NCBI RefSeq assembly: GCF_020382885.2
Contig: NC_058495.1
Coordinates: forward strand, 6,875,627 to 6,939,626
Length of the DNA stretch: 64,000 bases
Direction: 5' to 3'
From: Scatophagus argus
Taxonomy: Eukaryota > Chordata > Actinopteri > Scatophagidae
The position numbers and the translations under genes were made by a program. Numbering within the stretch: position 1 is the stretch's first letter; the number at the start of each line of letters is the position of its first letter. Below, piece by piece: positions 1 through 13,555 of the stretch. The notes below the pieces were generated by a model. It worked only from the letters and a program-made list of their open reading frames with translations. It was not told the origin of the DNA and ran no database searches.

Positions 1-386
1 TTCTTAGGTTCTCCCAATGCACTCTCTCAGGTTATACTACTTGTTTCTTTATTCTGTGATGCTGGAAAATATTTAATTTGATTGAATATGATGATGCTGG
101 TGCATGCTTAATTTTGTTATGTATTGTGCATTCTATCTGTTCTCTGCACTTTAAATGGCACACATAATGGATGTAGCTGTTTTGACAGCTAGGATTTCAT
201 TTAGTTATAGTGTTCTGATCTCTAAGAAAGATTGTCAGTGGGGTTCTAATAGTATGTCTGGAGTTCATAGAGTTCAGTTCTTATTGTCAAATAAATTTGT
301 TTATTTGAGCTAAACGACTTCCAAGTCTTGTTTTGGGTTAAGATGCATAATTATACCTAAGATTGTTTGACTCATGTGGGTCTTGT

Positions 387-625
387 TCATGGTATACAGT
401 GTGATAAATCGATTTGTAGTTTGGTCCATACTATGTAAGAAAATGGTGAAAAATTAATCACTGTTTGATTTGTCTTAATCAACAGTCCACAATTTAAAAC
501 ATTCACATCAGAGAATCTGGGATTTTTCTTCTTTAAAAAAATGACAAAAAAAAAAAAATCATAATTGTTGACGATTAATTTAGTTGTTAGCAACTAATTG
601 ATTAATCAACTAATCGTTCCAGCTC
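387..625 (-). repeat. Teleost interspersed repeat fragment
   Basis: The stretch at about 565-625, read on the minus strand, begins with 'gagctggaacgattagttga' and continues as alternating attaat/gattaatc words. This matches my memory of a very common fish repeat whose copies start 'gctg.aacgattagtcgatt'. The upstream limit (387) is uncertain because the sequence degrades into A-rich DNA. No coding potential is visible. The family assignment is from memory and was not searched. Confidence 0.45.
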
Positions 626-753
626 CTGGCTATTTATCAGTATGGTCAACACTTAGGTCCACGGCAACATATCTTGACATGTGATAAGTAGATTGTCATT
701 TCCAACAGATAGATGACACATACTTAACTTTTTAAGTAGACCAAGCATGATAC

Positions 754-1162
754 AAAATATTGTGCCTGATCTACTTACAAAAGGTAAGGCAACTTTTTGC
801 ATCAGATTATTATGTAGATAATGCAAGGCTAGTCTTTGTACAGGCTACTTACTTTCTGGAATGTAAGAAATGGTTTAAGGAAGTAAAGTCTACTTAATTT
901 TGCAAGTAAAGTCAACTTAGCTTAATTATATAGACTTTACTCATAAAATTAAGTTCACTCATTTGCAAAACTAAGTTGATGTTACTTGAAAAATTAAGTT
1001 GACTTTACCTGATAAGTTAATATTGACTTTACTTGCAAAATTCATTTCTTACACACAAGAAAGTAAGTAGCCTATACAAAGACTAGCCTTGCTTTATCTA
1101 CATAATAATCTGATGCAAAAAGTTGCCTTACCTTTTTTAAGTAGATCAGGCACAATATTTTT
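754..1162. mobile_element. Foldback/MITE-like element with ~118-bp inverted arms
   Basis: The left arm (about 754-871) and right arm (about 1044-1162) are near-perfect reverse complements. Both read 'aatattgtgcctgatctact' outward-in and then share the 'ctttttgcatcagattatta' and 'gctagtctttgta' blocks with few mismatches. The ~170-bp centre is built from short imperfect units around 'aagtaaagtcaactta', present in both orientations. No transposase is inside. The structure fits a non-autonomous DNA transposon or foldback element able to form a long hairpin. The arms may extend a few bases on each side. No clear target duplication was identified. Confidence 0.75.
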
Positions 1163-1165
1163 ATC

Positions 1166-2936
1166 AGTGCATGTTTTATCTGATGCAGCCCGCTGGCCAA
1201 TCTCAGAGCGTTGTCTTTCTAATCGCCTAATCCTTCCACAGCAGCTGCTGGCTCAGAAACAAACTGACAAATACTGAAGTCATCTACTTTCCCTACATGA
1301 TGAGTGTGTTAACAGCAGTGTATATTTATGTGTGTGGACTGATGTGTAAAAGATATATTTGAAAGATATAGTTTCAAACATGCACTGCGTTAATTAAAGA
1401 TTTTTGATGGATTTAAGATGAAATAAAAGCAAAAACTGCAAGCTCTATGAAAAATATCAGATGCAGGATGCAAATGAACATAGTTGTGTGTTTTGAGATT
1501 CACTGAAATTATCACATTACCATGATGATAATCAAGTTCATTTTTGTAGCTTATTTGCTTATTTTCTCATATTGTAGGGACTTAAAATACAAGGTGTGGA
1601 TGTGGACTTACCTACAAATATTGTACTGTAGTAGTGCTACTATATAGTATTTGTGTTTATTTCATTCGCTATATGCACAAATTATAGAAATCACTAGAGT
1701 ATTTTCCAGTGAATTTTTATCCTTGTCCTGTTGTTTGAGAAAGGATCCCTACAGAGATAAAGGTTTTTTATTGATGAATGAAATCCTTTTTGTTTAACAA
1801 AAACAGTTACTATAGTGTACTCGCAAATATGCACCAGACTCCATTGAAAAAAAGGGCAATTTTGTCATAAACTCGCATGCTTCATGATCACCCAAACCCA
1901 ACAGGAACAAAATAAAACACAGCACAACCACTTTAGTCTTACCCTGGCATTACATTTCCTTCCTCACTCTCTGAGGCGACCAAATGAACACTGCATTGAA
2001 CACTGGCTTTGAACATTGCTGGAAACATTTGGGTTAATGTAAGTACACAACTCAAAATACATAGTTGTTTTTAGGCATTTTATGTGAAAATTGCATGTAT
2101 TGTGTAACTAATTATCAGACGAATTAGCTGTGCTGAAACATCAGTCTTATTACAGAAACATTGCTATCACTGGCCCATAATTAACAAGAGATTGTGGTAC
2201 CAAAATGAGGTTATTACTTGTATTTTCACCAGGAAGCATTACAGAAATATTTTTCAGCTTCAAAGTGTGATCCTCATTACATATATTTTTTTCTTGTCAG
2301 CCTCAGCCTGTGTCAGCCTCAGAAGTTCAGTATGAGTCAGGCTATAGGGATTGTATCATTAGGCTATCATGTGCAGGACAGCGTCATGACAGTATTGTAT
2401 TTTTAGTTATCTCGTGATTCCACTACCGTTGAAGATGTTGTAGCATGTGTGTGTATCTTATCTCTGTCTCTCTCAATCTGTGTGTGTGTGTGTGAGTGTG
2501 TGCGTGTAAGGAGGAAGACTGACATCTTCCCACATTAAAAAGGTGAACCTGACAGAAGTATTGAGCTGTGGCGGCAAGCAGTCCAAGCTCTAACCACTGA
2601 AATGCTAGATAAAGACGTAGCAGGAAGAAAAGCAGAAGCACCTTGTGCGGGAAAGAAAACGACACACAATGGTGGATAAGATGCACTGAGAGAGGAGAGA
2701 TATGTTTCAAGTGCTTTGGACGAGTGTCATACATTGTTATATTTGCAAAGGTATACTAAGTACTGCAACTCTGTATGTGTGTGTGTGTGTGGATGCGTAT
2801 TCCTGAATTTGTGAGGACAAAAAAAAACTGTTTACACGGTCACATTGTGAGGACCCTTACTTATGGAGACAAAATGCACGTCCCAACAATGTAAATCATT
2901 AAATATTAGGGTGAAGACTTGCTTTCAGGTTAGGGT

Positions 2937-2974
<38 letters not shown>

Positions 2975-3859
2975 ATGTGTGTGGATGAACAGGCCTATAC
3001 GCTCATGCACACATCTCTACCTCCCTAATACATCCACCAGCACCCCGTTGATTCACGCATTTTCTCTATTTATTCCATTCAAGTCACTAAGGAGGAGGAA
3101 AAAGATATGACCCAGTTTTATTTCCTCCAAAGAGAACACATGGAGTAACAAAGAGAGAGAGAGAGAAAAATGAAGTGAGAGCAGAAGTGAGCATGGAACA
3201 TTAGTAATGAGCGTTAATTTCCATGCATGGCCCTACATCTTCTGGCCTACCCACAATAATCATCAAACCTGTTTGCTCAAACCAGAATATTGAGGCAATC
3301 TCTTCTCTGAAAACTGTATACAAAATTCACAGGGCCTGATTTACTAAGGCTTTTTAGACACAGGTGTGGCGTATTCTGCCCCAGACACAGGCTGTATTTA
3401 TCTAGCAGACGCACCAGTCTGAGGTCACAGTTTGAGTGTCATTTGTGTGAGTGTCTGCTAGGTGCACTTCTCTCCTCATTGCATATGCATGAGGGGAGAA
3501 TAATAATTGGTTGATTATGTATTCAGCTAAATTTACTGAGGTCACTGTCCGTTTTATGAGGAAAACACGTAAACACTGCTCTGATGGGACTCACAAGAGC
3601 CGCAATTAAGACCACAGTAAGAAAAAATGTGCAATGAGCTTGTATATAAGGAAAAATTGATTATCAGAAACTTGAATATGAACCTAATTGTCAATGATCT
3701 GTCAAATCAATAAAGGCTGCTTCTCAGAATATTTAAGTGTGTGTTTGTCTTCATTTACTGCTGTATTCACATCCCTATTAACACCACCTCCACCTCCACC
3801 TACTCCACTCTACTGAACATCTGTTTATCTCATAGTAAACCTGGCCCATAACCTTGATT
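1166..3859. other. Non-coding DNA with short (TG)n tracts
   Basis: This is AT-rich sequence without a supportable exon. It contains (TG)n microsatellites at about 2479-2498, 2776-2791 and 2943-2970. A vertebrate-type 'aataaa' is present near 3710, but no gene could be tied to it. The open frames here are short, lack splice context and resemble chance ORFs. Confidence 0.6.
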
Positions 3860-4154
3860 TGGATGGTTTGAATCCCGGTGTGGGCCCTTGAGTGTGGAGT
3901 TTGCATGTTCTCCCTGTGTCTGCGTGGGTTTTCAATCCCGAAAGCAACAAAAACATGTACATGAGGTTCTGCGCATGTACAACTACTCTACATTTCCCCT
4001 AAGTGTGAATGTGTGTATGTGTGTAGGTGTGTGTGTCAGCCCTGAGATTGACTGGCGACCAGTCCAGGGTGGACCCTGCCTCTTGACCGCGGTCAGCTGA
4101 TCCCCCCGGCACGACTGTGAAGAATAATCGTATAGAAAATGGATGGATGGATGA
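3860..4154 (-). repeat. Teleost ~350-bp 'gcttatccgtcagggtcgcg' repeat, copy 1
   Basis: On the minus strand this copy would begin with 'catccatccattttctata'. It ends in the diagnostic 'gaacatgcaaactccacac' and 'cgggattcaaacc' words. It is the same family as the copies at 13556, 28108, 34838, 48735 and 53272. The left half is degraded. The small ORF at 3888-4100 is repeat-derived and not a gene. Confidence 0.8.
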
Positions 4155-7100
4155 TGTCACAAACACCAAGGTGCTTTAGGCACTTCCTTCTTTGGAGCAA
4201 CATACTAAAGGTATTGTAGGCTGCTCACGTAAGCTGCTTTAGAGCACAGAACATCTCTGTTTACATCAGAAAGGAGACACTTGACTGAGATGGGAAGGGG
4301 GCGATTCATCCAGTGTGACACAAAACAACGTTTGTTCAGGCTTCACAGGAACATGATCAAAGGGATAATCTTAGTAGAGAACCGACAGCTTATTTGCTAA
4401 ATGTGTAGAAATGTAATGTATGTTGTGTTAAAAATAACAAAGAAATGTTCACAAGTAGAACAGTAGAATTTTACATCCCTGATGAGTTTCAGTTGCTCAT
4501 CTGGTCCACTGTCAAGAGGAAACAATACGTTTGAAAGGAGAAATGATTTTGGACTTGTTGGCAGAAATCTATATTTTGTGTATTATGAGTTTGGATCTGT
4601 TGTGTAACTTTTTATAATGTTCTGCCTGCAATACTAAAGTAGGATGGTTTTAAAGGGTTATTGTTAAAGCTGTGTGGGCTTTAAGATTTTTATAGACTTT
4701 CTACTTTGGCTGCCACTAATTTTGTACACACACCTACAAACACAAACCAAACCAACCTAGTCCTATGCCGATAGAATAGGTCTGAGCACTGCACTCTTAA
4801 GGACCTAATTTTATGGCTCTTATGGTTAGCATTTTAAAATGTATATGCTTAAAGTTTGCTATGTTGCTGCTGTGCTAGTCAAGACTGAGACGGGACAGTC
4901 AAAGCATAAATAAAAAGATAAGACACAGAGCCTTGTGAGTCTTGTTGTTCCTAATCCTTCTAATGCTCAAGTGAGTCAATTTAGAACATTCTTGTCAGAC
5001 CTAAAATTTTATTATAATGGTATTAGGTAGTGCAAGACACTTTATTACGTACACACGGTGCGTTGAAGAACACTTTTCAAAAAAGTGCTAAGTACTGGAT
5101 ATATAAATGTAGGGGTATCCACCCGTACATATTTAGCAGCCAGGTGTGATCTGTGCCTGGTTTTTAACGCACTATTTCCCATAAAGGGCCACAGGATATG
5201 AGTTCTAGCGAGCTTCAAAAAGGCCAACATTTATCTGCTCTGCTCCTGTGCAGCTGTACAGATTTATGGGGCATGCATAAACAGGTCAGCCATTATGAAA
5301 AAAATGTTTTGTGACCAGAACTAAGGAAAAGTGGCAAATGAAATATACAAAATTAAAATGCAATGCCTCACTTCTATCTTAAAAAGGGTTTTACTCTATA
5401 TCCCATCTGGGGAACTTTTACTGCTTTCATGAGCTTTACTGTATGTGCTTAAAACCACAGCAAGATATGCTTTGCTGATGAAAGGTCATCTCATTATTGT
5501 TCCCACATTAGGCAATCTGATGTTAGTTTTATGCCACAATGACCTTTGTTTCTATTTCAGTCTGCTCTGCAACAGCACACCTACAGACTAGTCAGCAATA
5601 AGCTGACATTTCCACCAAAAATACTCAACTGCACTCGGGGAGGTGGAGAGGGGATCAGGCATTGAATAGGTAGTTAGTAGCATACGCCATGTTCTGTATT
5701 TAAATCACTTACAGTCACAAAAAATATTTTCTTCACCAATCGGCAGACCTTCGCACAAAAGCAGCACCAACAATGCATTGTACTTTATGGTTACAAAACT
5801 GAATAGGAAGCCAAGTGGCAGGACATGGCCAATCAATAAGGAAGGGATCCTGCACACTGGGTGAAGCTCACCACAACATTTTGTGGGATTAGATTTATCA
5901 TTTGTCCTGTGGTCACTTTTCCATTACACCCAACCTTTAAAGCAGCTATAATCAATATTTCCATGGCTCACTGCTAAATCTTTTCTAAAGCAATACATGT
6001 GCTCCAGCATGAAAACATAGCACAAAGAAAGAAAGGGCACACAAAGAAATTTAGGAACACAATGAAAAACGTTCCAGTAAAAGTTCATTAACAAACAATT
6101 TACCACACACATATTTATACCATGCTTGGATATGTGCGCTTAAAGCTATGAAATAATTAATTATCAGTAAAATATTTAACATATTCAAAATATTAGAATT
6201 TATCTGCCCTCAATCATGAAAGAAAATAAGTGTAGTACCGTAATAGTAGTAGTAATAGTTAGTTAGATAACATTTGACTCAAAGCAGGAAAGGCTTGTGT
6301 TTGTTTGCACAAAATAAAAATAGACTCACTGTTCCTCATACACACATAGACACATGCCTCTTTTTGCTAAAAATAAAATTTAGTGGAGTGTACAGCAGAT
6401 GTAGTCCTTCTTTCTCAGCTTCCAGACCGTAGTGGAGAAGCACAGGAGAGATGGTAGGCGATTCATACTCCAGGGAAAACTGTGTTCATTCCTCCAGCAT
6501 GTCAGGAAACAACAAAGTTTTCTTGCTCTTGAGAAGCTGCGGTGTTTATTAACTGTCACATTGTACATTTACTGCAGGATTGACGATTTACTGCTCACTT
6601 TTGCCTCTGCTTTGCTCACATTCACTGTCACTTTTTTGTCACTGTTACATTTGTCAGTGTTGTTCACATTCCTCTCACATGTCACGCTGTATAATGATAG
6701 AAAACTCTACTGTGGAATGTGGGACTTGTAGTTTTGCATGATTAGCAGAGACTACCAGTGCTCACAACTTATTTTTCTGGTTTACCCATATCTGTTTTCA
6801 GGGGCTAAGGGAAGTGAAATACTTGCATTGTCAAGCGCTGATTTCAATCATCTATCAAAATGACAATGTGAAAACAAGGGGGCAATACAGAAAGGGAGTG
6901 CTTGTAGTGATGAACCCATACACGGTAATCACCTGAATATGCAGTTCCTCTTGGCTTTACAGAGCTTTAAGGAAACTTTCAGCTAATGGTTAAACTGAGT
7001 GAACCAAAACAGTAAAGCTGCAATTTAACCCAATGAACACTACTTGCTCAGCACCAAACAGCAGACAGGCACAGTTAGAGGCTGTCTGGTAAACATGGAG

Positions 7101-8892
7101 GAGCTTTCAGCAGCTATAGATACTTGCACTTGCACCACTCTTGTAGGGATTCAGGAAGTGCAACTCAGGTAAACAACATAAATCAGAGCTTTCTAAATAA
7201 AGGTACATTTCAAAACTTTTCTGTGAAAAAAAAAAAAATCAGAAAGTGGTCACGTGCATTAGCTATTGTTAAATGTGGAGGGTTCTACTTAGTACATGAT
7301 CAAACACAATCAAACTTAATATGAGGAGAAGGCATTTCCTAATTATGTGTCCTGGTATTAAAGATAAAGCAGGATTGACATTTAGGCATGCTCAATATAA
7401 TTAAAAACAGTAGACCTCTTAACAAGCTGAGCTTTAAAGCTGATTGCTAATAACACTTCCTTAGCAGCAGTAACTGAGACGCAGTTGCCGACAAAGGAAT
7501 CATTGAGCACATAATGAAATGACTCCCATCTTCACAGAGGTCAAACCTTCTCACATGAAGCATGTCATTCCACTGTGGAGCAACATGTAGCACAGTAACA
7601 GACCAGCTCCCACTGAGGAAAAGTGTCTCATCTTCTCTACAATTAACTGGTGATGGGAGTGGCCTGCATCACTAGAGGGACAATCTGATTGGATCAATTG
7701 ACACCTCTGGCTTTTGATAGGTGATAATGTCCTATTCTGAGTGGATAATGCAGAGGTAATCTGCCCTGTGGAGATCCCCATCACTGCCGAGCCCCCACCC
7801 AAACCCAACTCTGTTAACAACAGATAATAAGATTACAGATCGGCCCGTGGCTGATAGAATTACAACTATATCAGGGGGGTAGATCATTTCAGGTTACGGC
7901 ATGCTTCTGTATTTAACTGCCACTCACTGACAATGCATTACCTCACCTTTGCAATATTGCACATGCCCCCTGCATGTCAAGATAATTAAGTATTTTTCAG
8001 TTTTTTCATTTATTTATTTATGCATATGTTTTGGGGGTTCCACTAAAGAACTGCAATCAATAATCAACATCTTTTGGGAAACAAAAATATTACATAATTC
8101 ATATTAGTGCATGAAAAACTTACAGTGATCACTATGCAGACATCATCAAGAAGTCAAGTGAAAACCCGTGGAAAAAAATCCTCAACTGCATGCTGGTTTT
8201 AGCCAATAATCTGCTGTAAGACAGTAAGAATTTGCTGTTCTTCCTGTGCAAGATCAGAAAATTGGCAAGTAAAATTGGAAAAGATACAGAAAGTGATCAC
8301 ACTGAAATGAAGTGAAGGACAAGCAGCAATACATTCTTCATTTCACTAAGAGTTTCAGGGGAAAGATAGTCTTTATTCTGAATCTGAAGAAAGCCTGGTT
8401 AGTAAACACAGACTGAATCCCATGCTGAGACTGAAACTTAGATCTTCCATTAAAAAAAATCAGCTCCCTCATCAGTATTGTGCCTCTGTGGCCTGAGGCT
8501 GTACATGCACCAAGAGGTTTTGTTGAATTTGCTAAAGCCAGTAAACTCCAAATTCAGTCAGTACAATTGCTACATAGACAGCAGCTATTCATACACACAT
8601 ACAAGCTGAACTGGAACGGCAGACACTGAAGAAATTTGTGGTCCACTGCAAGTCTGGTTGAGTTCATCCACAAATTAAAGAGAAAAGGCAGCAGTACGTT
8701 GTTGATACTGTGCTGCTAAAGTTTCCACAGGCACAGTGTAGATCTAGTCAGCCTGATGTGAGAGAATGTCTGCTTCTGAATCTAAACGCTATAATCTTAT
8801 CTGCCCACTGGAGCAGGAAGCATAGCGGCACTAAATTCCCTTCTGGTGATTGATTCTGGCATCTTTGGAAGAGCTTCACCGACACGCACACA

Positions 8893-8953
<61 letters not shown>

Positions 8954-9324
8954 ACTGGACATCCAAGAGTAAGGAAAGAGATTTTTCTTTACTCTTATTC
9001 CTCTGACTTTGTAATTTAGAGCTAAGATAAAAGAAAGAATAAAAAAACAGAGCTGCATCTCAAGAAGGTAAGATCTGCCTGAAAGGGTTGCTTTACTGGT
9101 CAGCTTATCATGTCCACATTTTAAAAAAGTGCAATTAAGTATTTGGAAAAACTAAACACCAATGAAAAATGTCTGCAGCTATAAACAACAATCGATATTA
9201 AAAAACAATCCGTAATCTTTTTATTCCACGCTGATGTTGTAGGAAAAGGCTGGTGAAACGCACTGGTGATCAGTTGCTGTGTTGACTTTTTTTTGGTCAT
9301 CGTCAGTGACACAGTTGGGTGATG
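4155..9324. other. Non-coding DNA, possible intron
   Basis: No exon is supportable here. Positions 7020-7110 carry 'ttgctcagcaccaaacagca', a fragment of a teleost repeat that recurs at 38320-38420 and 59090-59250. Positions 7550-7850 are less AT-rich and look like ordinary unique DNA that could be a conserved non-coding element, though this cannot be judged without alignment. A long (CA)n tract occupies 8883-8951. Confidence 0.55.
8883..8951. repeat. (CA)n microsatellite, ~69 bp
   Basis: A nearly pure CA dinucleotide run with one or two interruptions near the 5' end. It is the longest CA tract in the window. The Cys/Val-repeat ORFs that cross it on the minus strand are artefacts of the repeat. 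Confidence 0.97.
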
Positions 9325-9534
9325 TCACTTCATATGGGTCATCATGCTAGATGCATTGCCATGCTCGTAAGACTTTCTCGTGCCACAGTGCTGACACACC
9401 GTAACAGTTTTGTTCACTAACCTTTTCCCATCGTCATTGTAACGAACAGGAAAGGCAAAGTGCTCCCATACAGGTGATTTAAAAGATGCCAATGGCCTCT
9501 CCAGCTCTTGATCTCCTGGTCCTCCGCTTGCCAT
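9325..9534 (-). pseudogene. BED zinc-finger fragment of a hAT-type transposase
   Basis: This 69-residue minus-strand frame starts at the ATG at 9534. It reads a short acidic leader and then a BED-finger pattern: a VWEHF block near residues 22-26, C47-x2-C50, and a closing SSMMTHMK block with one His near residue 67. BED fingers of this form sit at the N terminus of hAT transposases and of the domesticated ZBED genes. The frame stops directly after the first zinc-ligand His, so the second His and the whole catalytic and dimerisation part are missing. An in-frame extension to 9582 exists. No donor splice site follows, which argues for a transposon remnant over a ZBED exon. Family assignment is by motif only. 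Confidence 0.6.
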
Positions 9535-9717
9535 GCTGACACACTGTCCTTGTAACAGACACGTGCAAACTGGCCTGCTCACGTCACCGTACGACCCGCT
9601 TGTTTTAAAAATAATGAACCAATCATCGCAACATCACCAGAATAAAACACAGCCAATCCGCGGTACACATGCGTTCCGAACCGTGGCAAGTGATCCTTAT
9701 GGATCACGGGCCAACCA

Positions 9718-10120
9718 ATATATAGATAAAAGTATCCAGACACACCTCTACATGGGGCTGTTTTTCAGGGGTTGGACTCAGCCTTTTACTTCCAGTGGAG
9801 ACATTTTGCTCAATGCTATGCCTCCAGCTTGGTGGCAGCAAGGTCCTTTTCTATTCCAGCCTGACTGTGCCCCAGTGCACAAAGCAAAGTCCATAAAGAC
9901 ATGCCTGGATGAGTTTAGGGTGGAAGAACAGAAAAGACTGGCCTACACAGAGCTCTGACCTCAACCCCATCAAACACCTTTGGGATGTATTGGAGAGACC
10001 TTCTGGTCCAACATCAGTGCCTTACCTTACAAATGCTCTACTGCATGAAGGGGCAAAAAAATCCCACAGAAAAAGTCCTTGAAATGTCAGGTGCCCCAGT
10101 ACTTTTGTCTATATAGTGTA
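9718..10120 (+). mobile_element. Internally deleted Tc1-like element (~400 bp)
   Basis: The ends form inverted repeats. The left reads 'tatatagataaaagtatcc', and the right, reverse-complemented, reads 'tatatagacaaaagtact'. Between them is a 3' remnant of a Tc1-family transposase read on the plus strand: the 'PFLFQPDCAPVHKAKSIKTC' block (second catalytic Asp region), a shifted 'LDPNP.KHLWDVLE'-like block and the terminal HEGAK region. The N-terminal HTH domain and the first catalytic Asp are absent, so the copy is non-autonomous. Its 3' half is the same part retained in the copy at 43335-43704. Confidence 0.85.
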
Positions 10121-10392
10121 CCTGAATCAAGTTAAGCTATTTCACTTACAATTCCTGTGTTGTTTATCATTATCTGTATTTGGTTGAAAATCCAGATAAA
10201 CATTTCTAAAGGCTTTAGTATCGCAGCTTTTAGTCTTATTGGCTGATATCTTTCAAAAAATGATAACTGAGTAACCAAGCAGGGATTAATCATTCATAGG
10301 AGGTTGGTGTATCAACCAAATTTCACAACATATGCAATATTTAGCGAGGATGAATGTTTCATGAGAGGAGGTGAACATAATGTAACACCAGT

Positions 10393-10429
<37 letters not shown>

Positions 10430-13400
10430 GCATTCTGTTTTACATTTGACTCTGATACTCAAGGGAAAAACTGAACACTCTCTGCCTCACTTTGCTTGTT
10501 AGCACTTACTCTGTCACACTGTATTATCTCTGTATGTGTGTGTATATTTATGTTGTGTGTCAAAATAGCACGATTAGCTAGCATCTCAGGAGGGTAAAAC
10601 AGAGAGGTCAAGACAGACATAGCAAGACTACAGCTTCTATCAAAGGACCAAATCGTCTGAGTTGAGAACTTGTGAACTAAGCTGTTAGGTCGTTTTTGTC
10701 TAAATTGCTGCTCAGCATCCATCTGTGTTTGCTGCCCTTGATAGCACAAGAGGAATACATATTTGTTGGCTTATTGAATTTTGATTCTAACATGAATATA
10801 TCCAGGGTAGTATGTTTTAATCTAATTAGGTCAATATGTCATACTTGGAATAGCTGTCACTATCTTAGGATAATACTACTGGAGCATTACATAGTCATTA
10901 AAACTAACTAAAGCACATCACAAAATAGAACTGAACTGAAAAAACAGATATACGGTACATCTCACAGCAGTATAAACCTGACTCCCAGTATTTCCTGCCT
11001 CTGGCTAGCGCTTTCCATTTTTCAATGTAGCTCATACAAGCTTGAAAGGAGCCTCGAGGTGAGAGGCAGCATCTCAAACAAACTTGATGTGAGTAGGAGT
11101 GAAAGTGACACAGTGAGGTCAGCCTGCACCCTGTGGCATCACCTGTTCCCACCTGACACACAACCTGGTACAAGTTCAGAAACCAGCTGCTGAGTCAGCA
11201 GGTAAGGGGAGAGTGGGTTTGAAGGAGCAGGGCCGAAGTGACAGAACAAGTGACAGAGCCAAATGAAGAAAAGGGAAGCTAATGTGAAGTGTGAGGACAT
11301 AAGAGAGGGAGGGAGAGAGGCAGGCGGGCAGAGAGGGGCTGGGGAGGTGTAAGCTGAACAGGTAGACAGGAAAGGGTGACCAAGGCTGGGAGAGCAAAGA
11401 AAGGAAAAAAAGACAGAAAAGAGCATCAAAGAACAGAAGATGATGTAATACAGTAAGTGTTAAGATGAAAACCACATCAGTCCCAAGAGCCCTCACCTTG
11501 CTGTTTTTGCATCTGTCACATACTGAAGGATGTTTGTAGGAATCATGCAAGGGTGTGATGTAATTAAAAACCAAACTCACACCTTTGATGCTTTGTTCCT
11601 GATTTCTTAGTCCAAATGAAGTTCAGGGGAATTTTTTTTCCCCAGAGTTTATCCTTTCAGACAATCTTTTGCCCCAGACTACCAATCCTGCATCTGCTGC
11701 CAGGCTGTCCAGACCCAAATTCTAACCTTCATCCTCAGTCTGACCTTAACAACTCAAGGGGGGAATTTTTGTAAGTATAATACATATACTGTATGTACAG
11801 CCACTTTTAATTGTGATTCCAGTCAATGGCATTTATTAGCAACTTTACAGGGTTTGGGGCAAAGGTCTTCCCAGCACATTCACATGTACTCTTCAGTGTA
11901 CTGTATCCGCTGAAGTTTCCCAAGAAAGCAGTTCCAACAAGTCCAGTCCATCTCCACCTTCATAGGTGGGACACTCAGGGAGACACATCAGGTCATGCAA
12001 ATAAAACACAGACCATTATGTGTCCAAAGAAGACATTACACCAAATACTTAATATCTAACTACAGTTCTATGAGTTCTACAAGAACATTATTTAGCCTTC
12101 AACATGGCTTAAACAAGTTCAGAAAGATAGATGAATGCTGGAGTAAGGTTCTGCTGGAGATATGAAGGTCAGATCATTATATGAATATTTGAGGGGGATG
12201 TAATCAAGCTAAAAAATGGTGTTTAGTTGCTCTTCAACCACCCGTAGTCCTACTAAACTCTGAAGATTCAGTTATCCATTTCTACAGCCAAAAAATACAT
12301 TTGTTAAATGTTATTAAATGCATTGTCATTAGCAAATTTTTTATCACATGAGGGAATATCAGAAATACACCTGCTGGCTGGAGAGCCACGTCTGTGTGTC
12401 TATGTTTGACTGATAGCAGCTGGCAGGCTGTGGGACCAACAGGGGAACCTAAGCGCTTTTTAAGCAGAGGTATTGAAGAGTAAGGACCACCCAGCATCTA
12501 TCCAGACTGAGGGGACATTGGCAGGCATGGTGAGCAGCTAATGAGCTACCTACTCTGCGAACTGACATTACAGCAGTGGGCTTTTCCCAGGTGAATGTTT
12601 GTTTGGTTGCTCATTCTATGCAGGACAAGACTTGTGTCCATGTTTGTAAATCATATAGGGACCAAAGCAAGAAAATACAGTAAAATTGCTATAGCGCAAT
12701 AAGTCCTTCGGTGTTTGAACAACTCAGCTGTGGCAAGTCAGAGCTTAGCTTACACTTCTTTTTTCATCTCCATGTGTACTCAGTTGTTAGGTTAGTAAGA
12801 GGATCTGTGGGCAAGTGGGCATGTTCCATCAACAAGCCTTTATCTGCAGGATGCTGCCATTTTCTGATTAACATGCACACTGCTTTTTCAACAGGAAGTT
12901 TGGTATTCAAAGCGATTTATCAGCTCAGTAAGACAATATCATAAACCTCCATTTATCTTAAGTGCTGGAGTGCATGTACCATCCATCTGAATACAATCAC
13001 AAAATGGAGAAAAACAAGCCGACAACAGGTTATGTTCCGTAGTGGCTCAGAAAAAGCACAAAGAGATACAGAGATTGTTTTGAGCTCTAATGGACATGCA
13101 CTACCTAGAGATGATGTAACCTTGTGGCTCTTATGAAATATTAACGTTGCTACCTTGAAGGGAAATAGGGTTGAATGAGAAATAAACAAAAGTGTTTCAA
13201 TAGCCGGGGACTCTGCCGAATGAGCACCTCATTGTCTCTTAAAGTGTTTTCTGAGACTGAAACATAACCACCAGTAATGAACAGGCCCTGGGTCTCAGAG
13301 GAGGCCCTGTTTATTTGATGAGGGATAGGGAACTCATTGAAAATTAAATGAAATCGTGCCCTAGGATTGCTTTTATGTAAAAATGTCCTGAAGGACTGTC

Positions 13401-13555
13401 ACTAGGGCTGCATGAAACAAGTATTTCAGGAATTGTACTCAGTGTTCCGTTGAAAAAAAAAGAAAAAAAATCAATTAACAGTCGAAGAAGGGCAGAAGGG
13501 CAAACTAAAGCCTTGCAACCTACTGCAGTGTTTCATTTTCAAGGAATGTAACATT
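10121..13555. other. Non-coding DNA with (TG)n tract
   Basis: No exon can be supported. A (TG)n microsatellite lies at 10399-10427. Positions 11210-11430 are purine-rich (GGAGAG-type) on the plus strand, which creates overlapping Leu/Ser/Pro ORFs on the minus strand. These are compositional artefacts. Confidence 0.6.

Noticed and set aside
3860..3900. tRNA-like 'ggtttgaatcccggtg' (T-arm-like) word
   Set aside because: It is part of the ~350-bp teleost repeat. No acceptor stem, anticodon arm or A-box could be fitted around it.
11139..11580. 96- and 134-codon minus-strand ORFs
   Set aside because: They are overlapping frames over a purine-rich block, giving Ser/Leu/Pro/Phe-rich low-complexity peptides with no motif.
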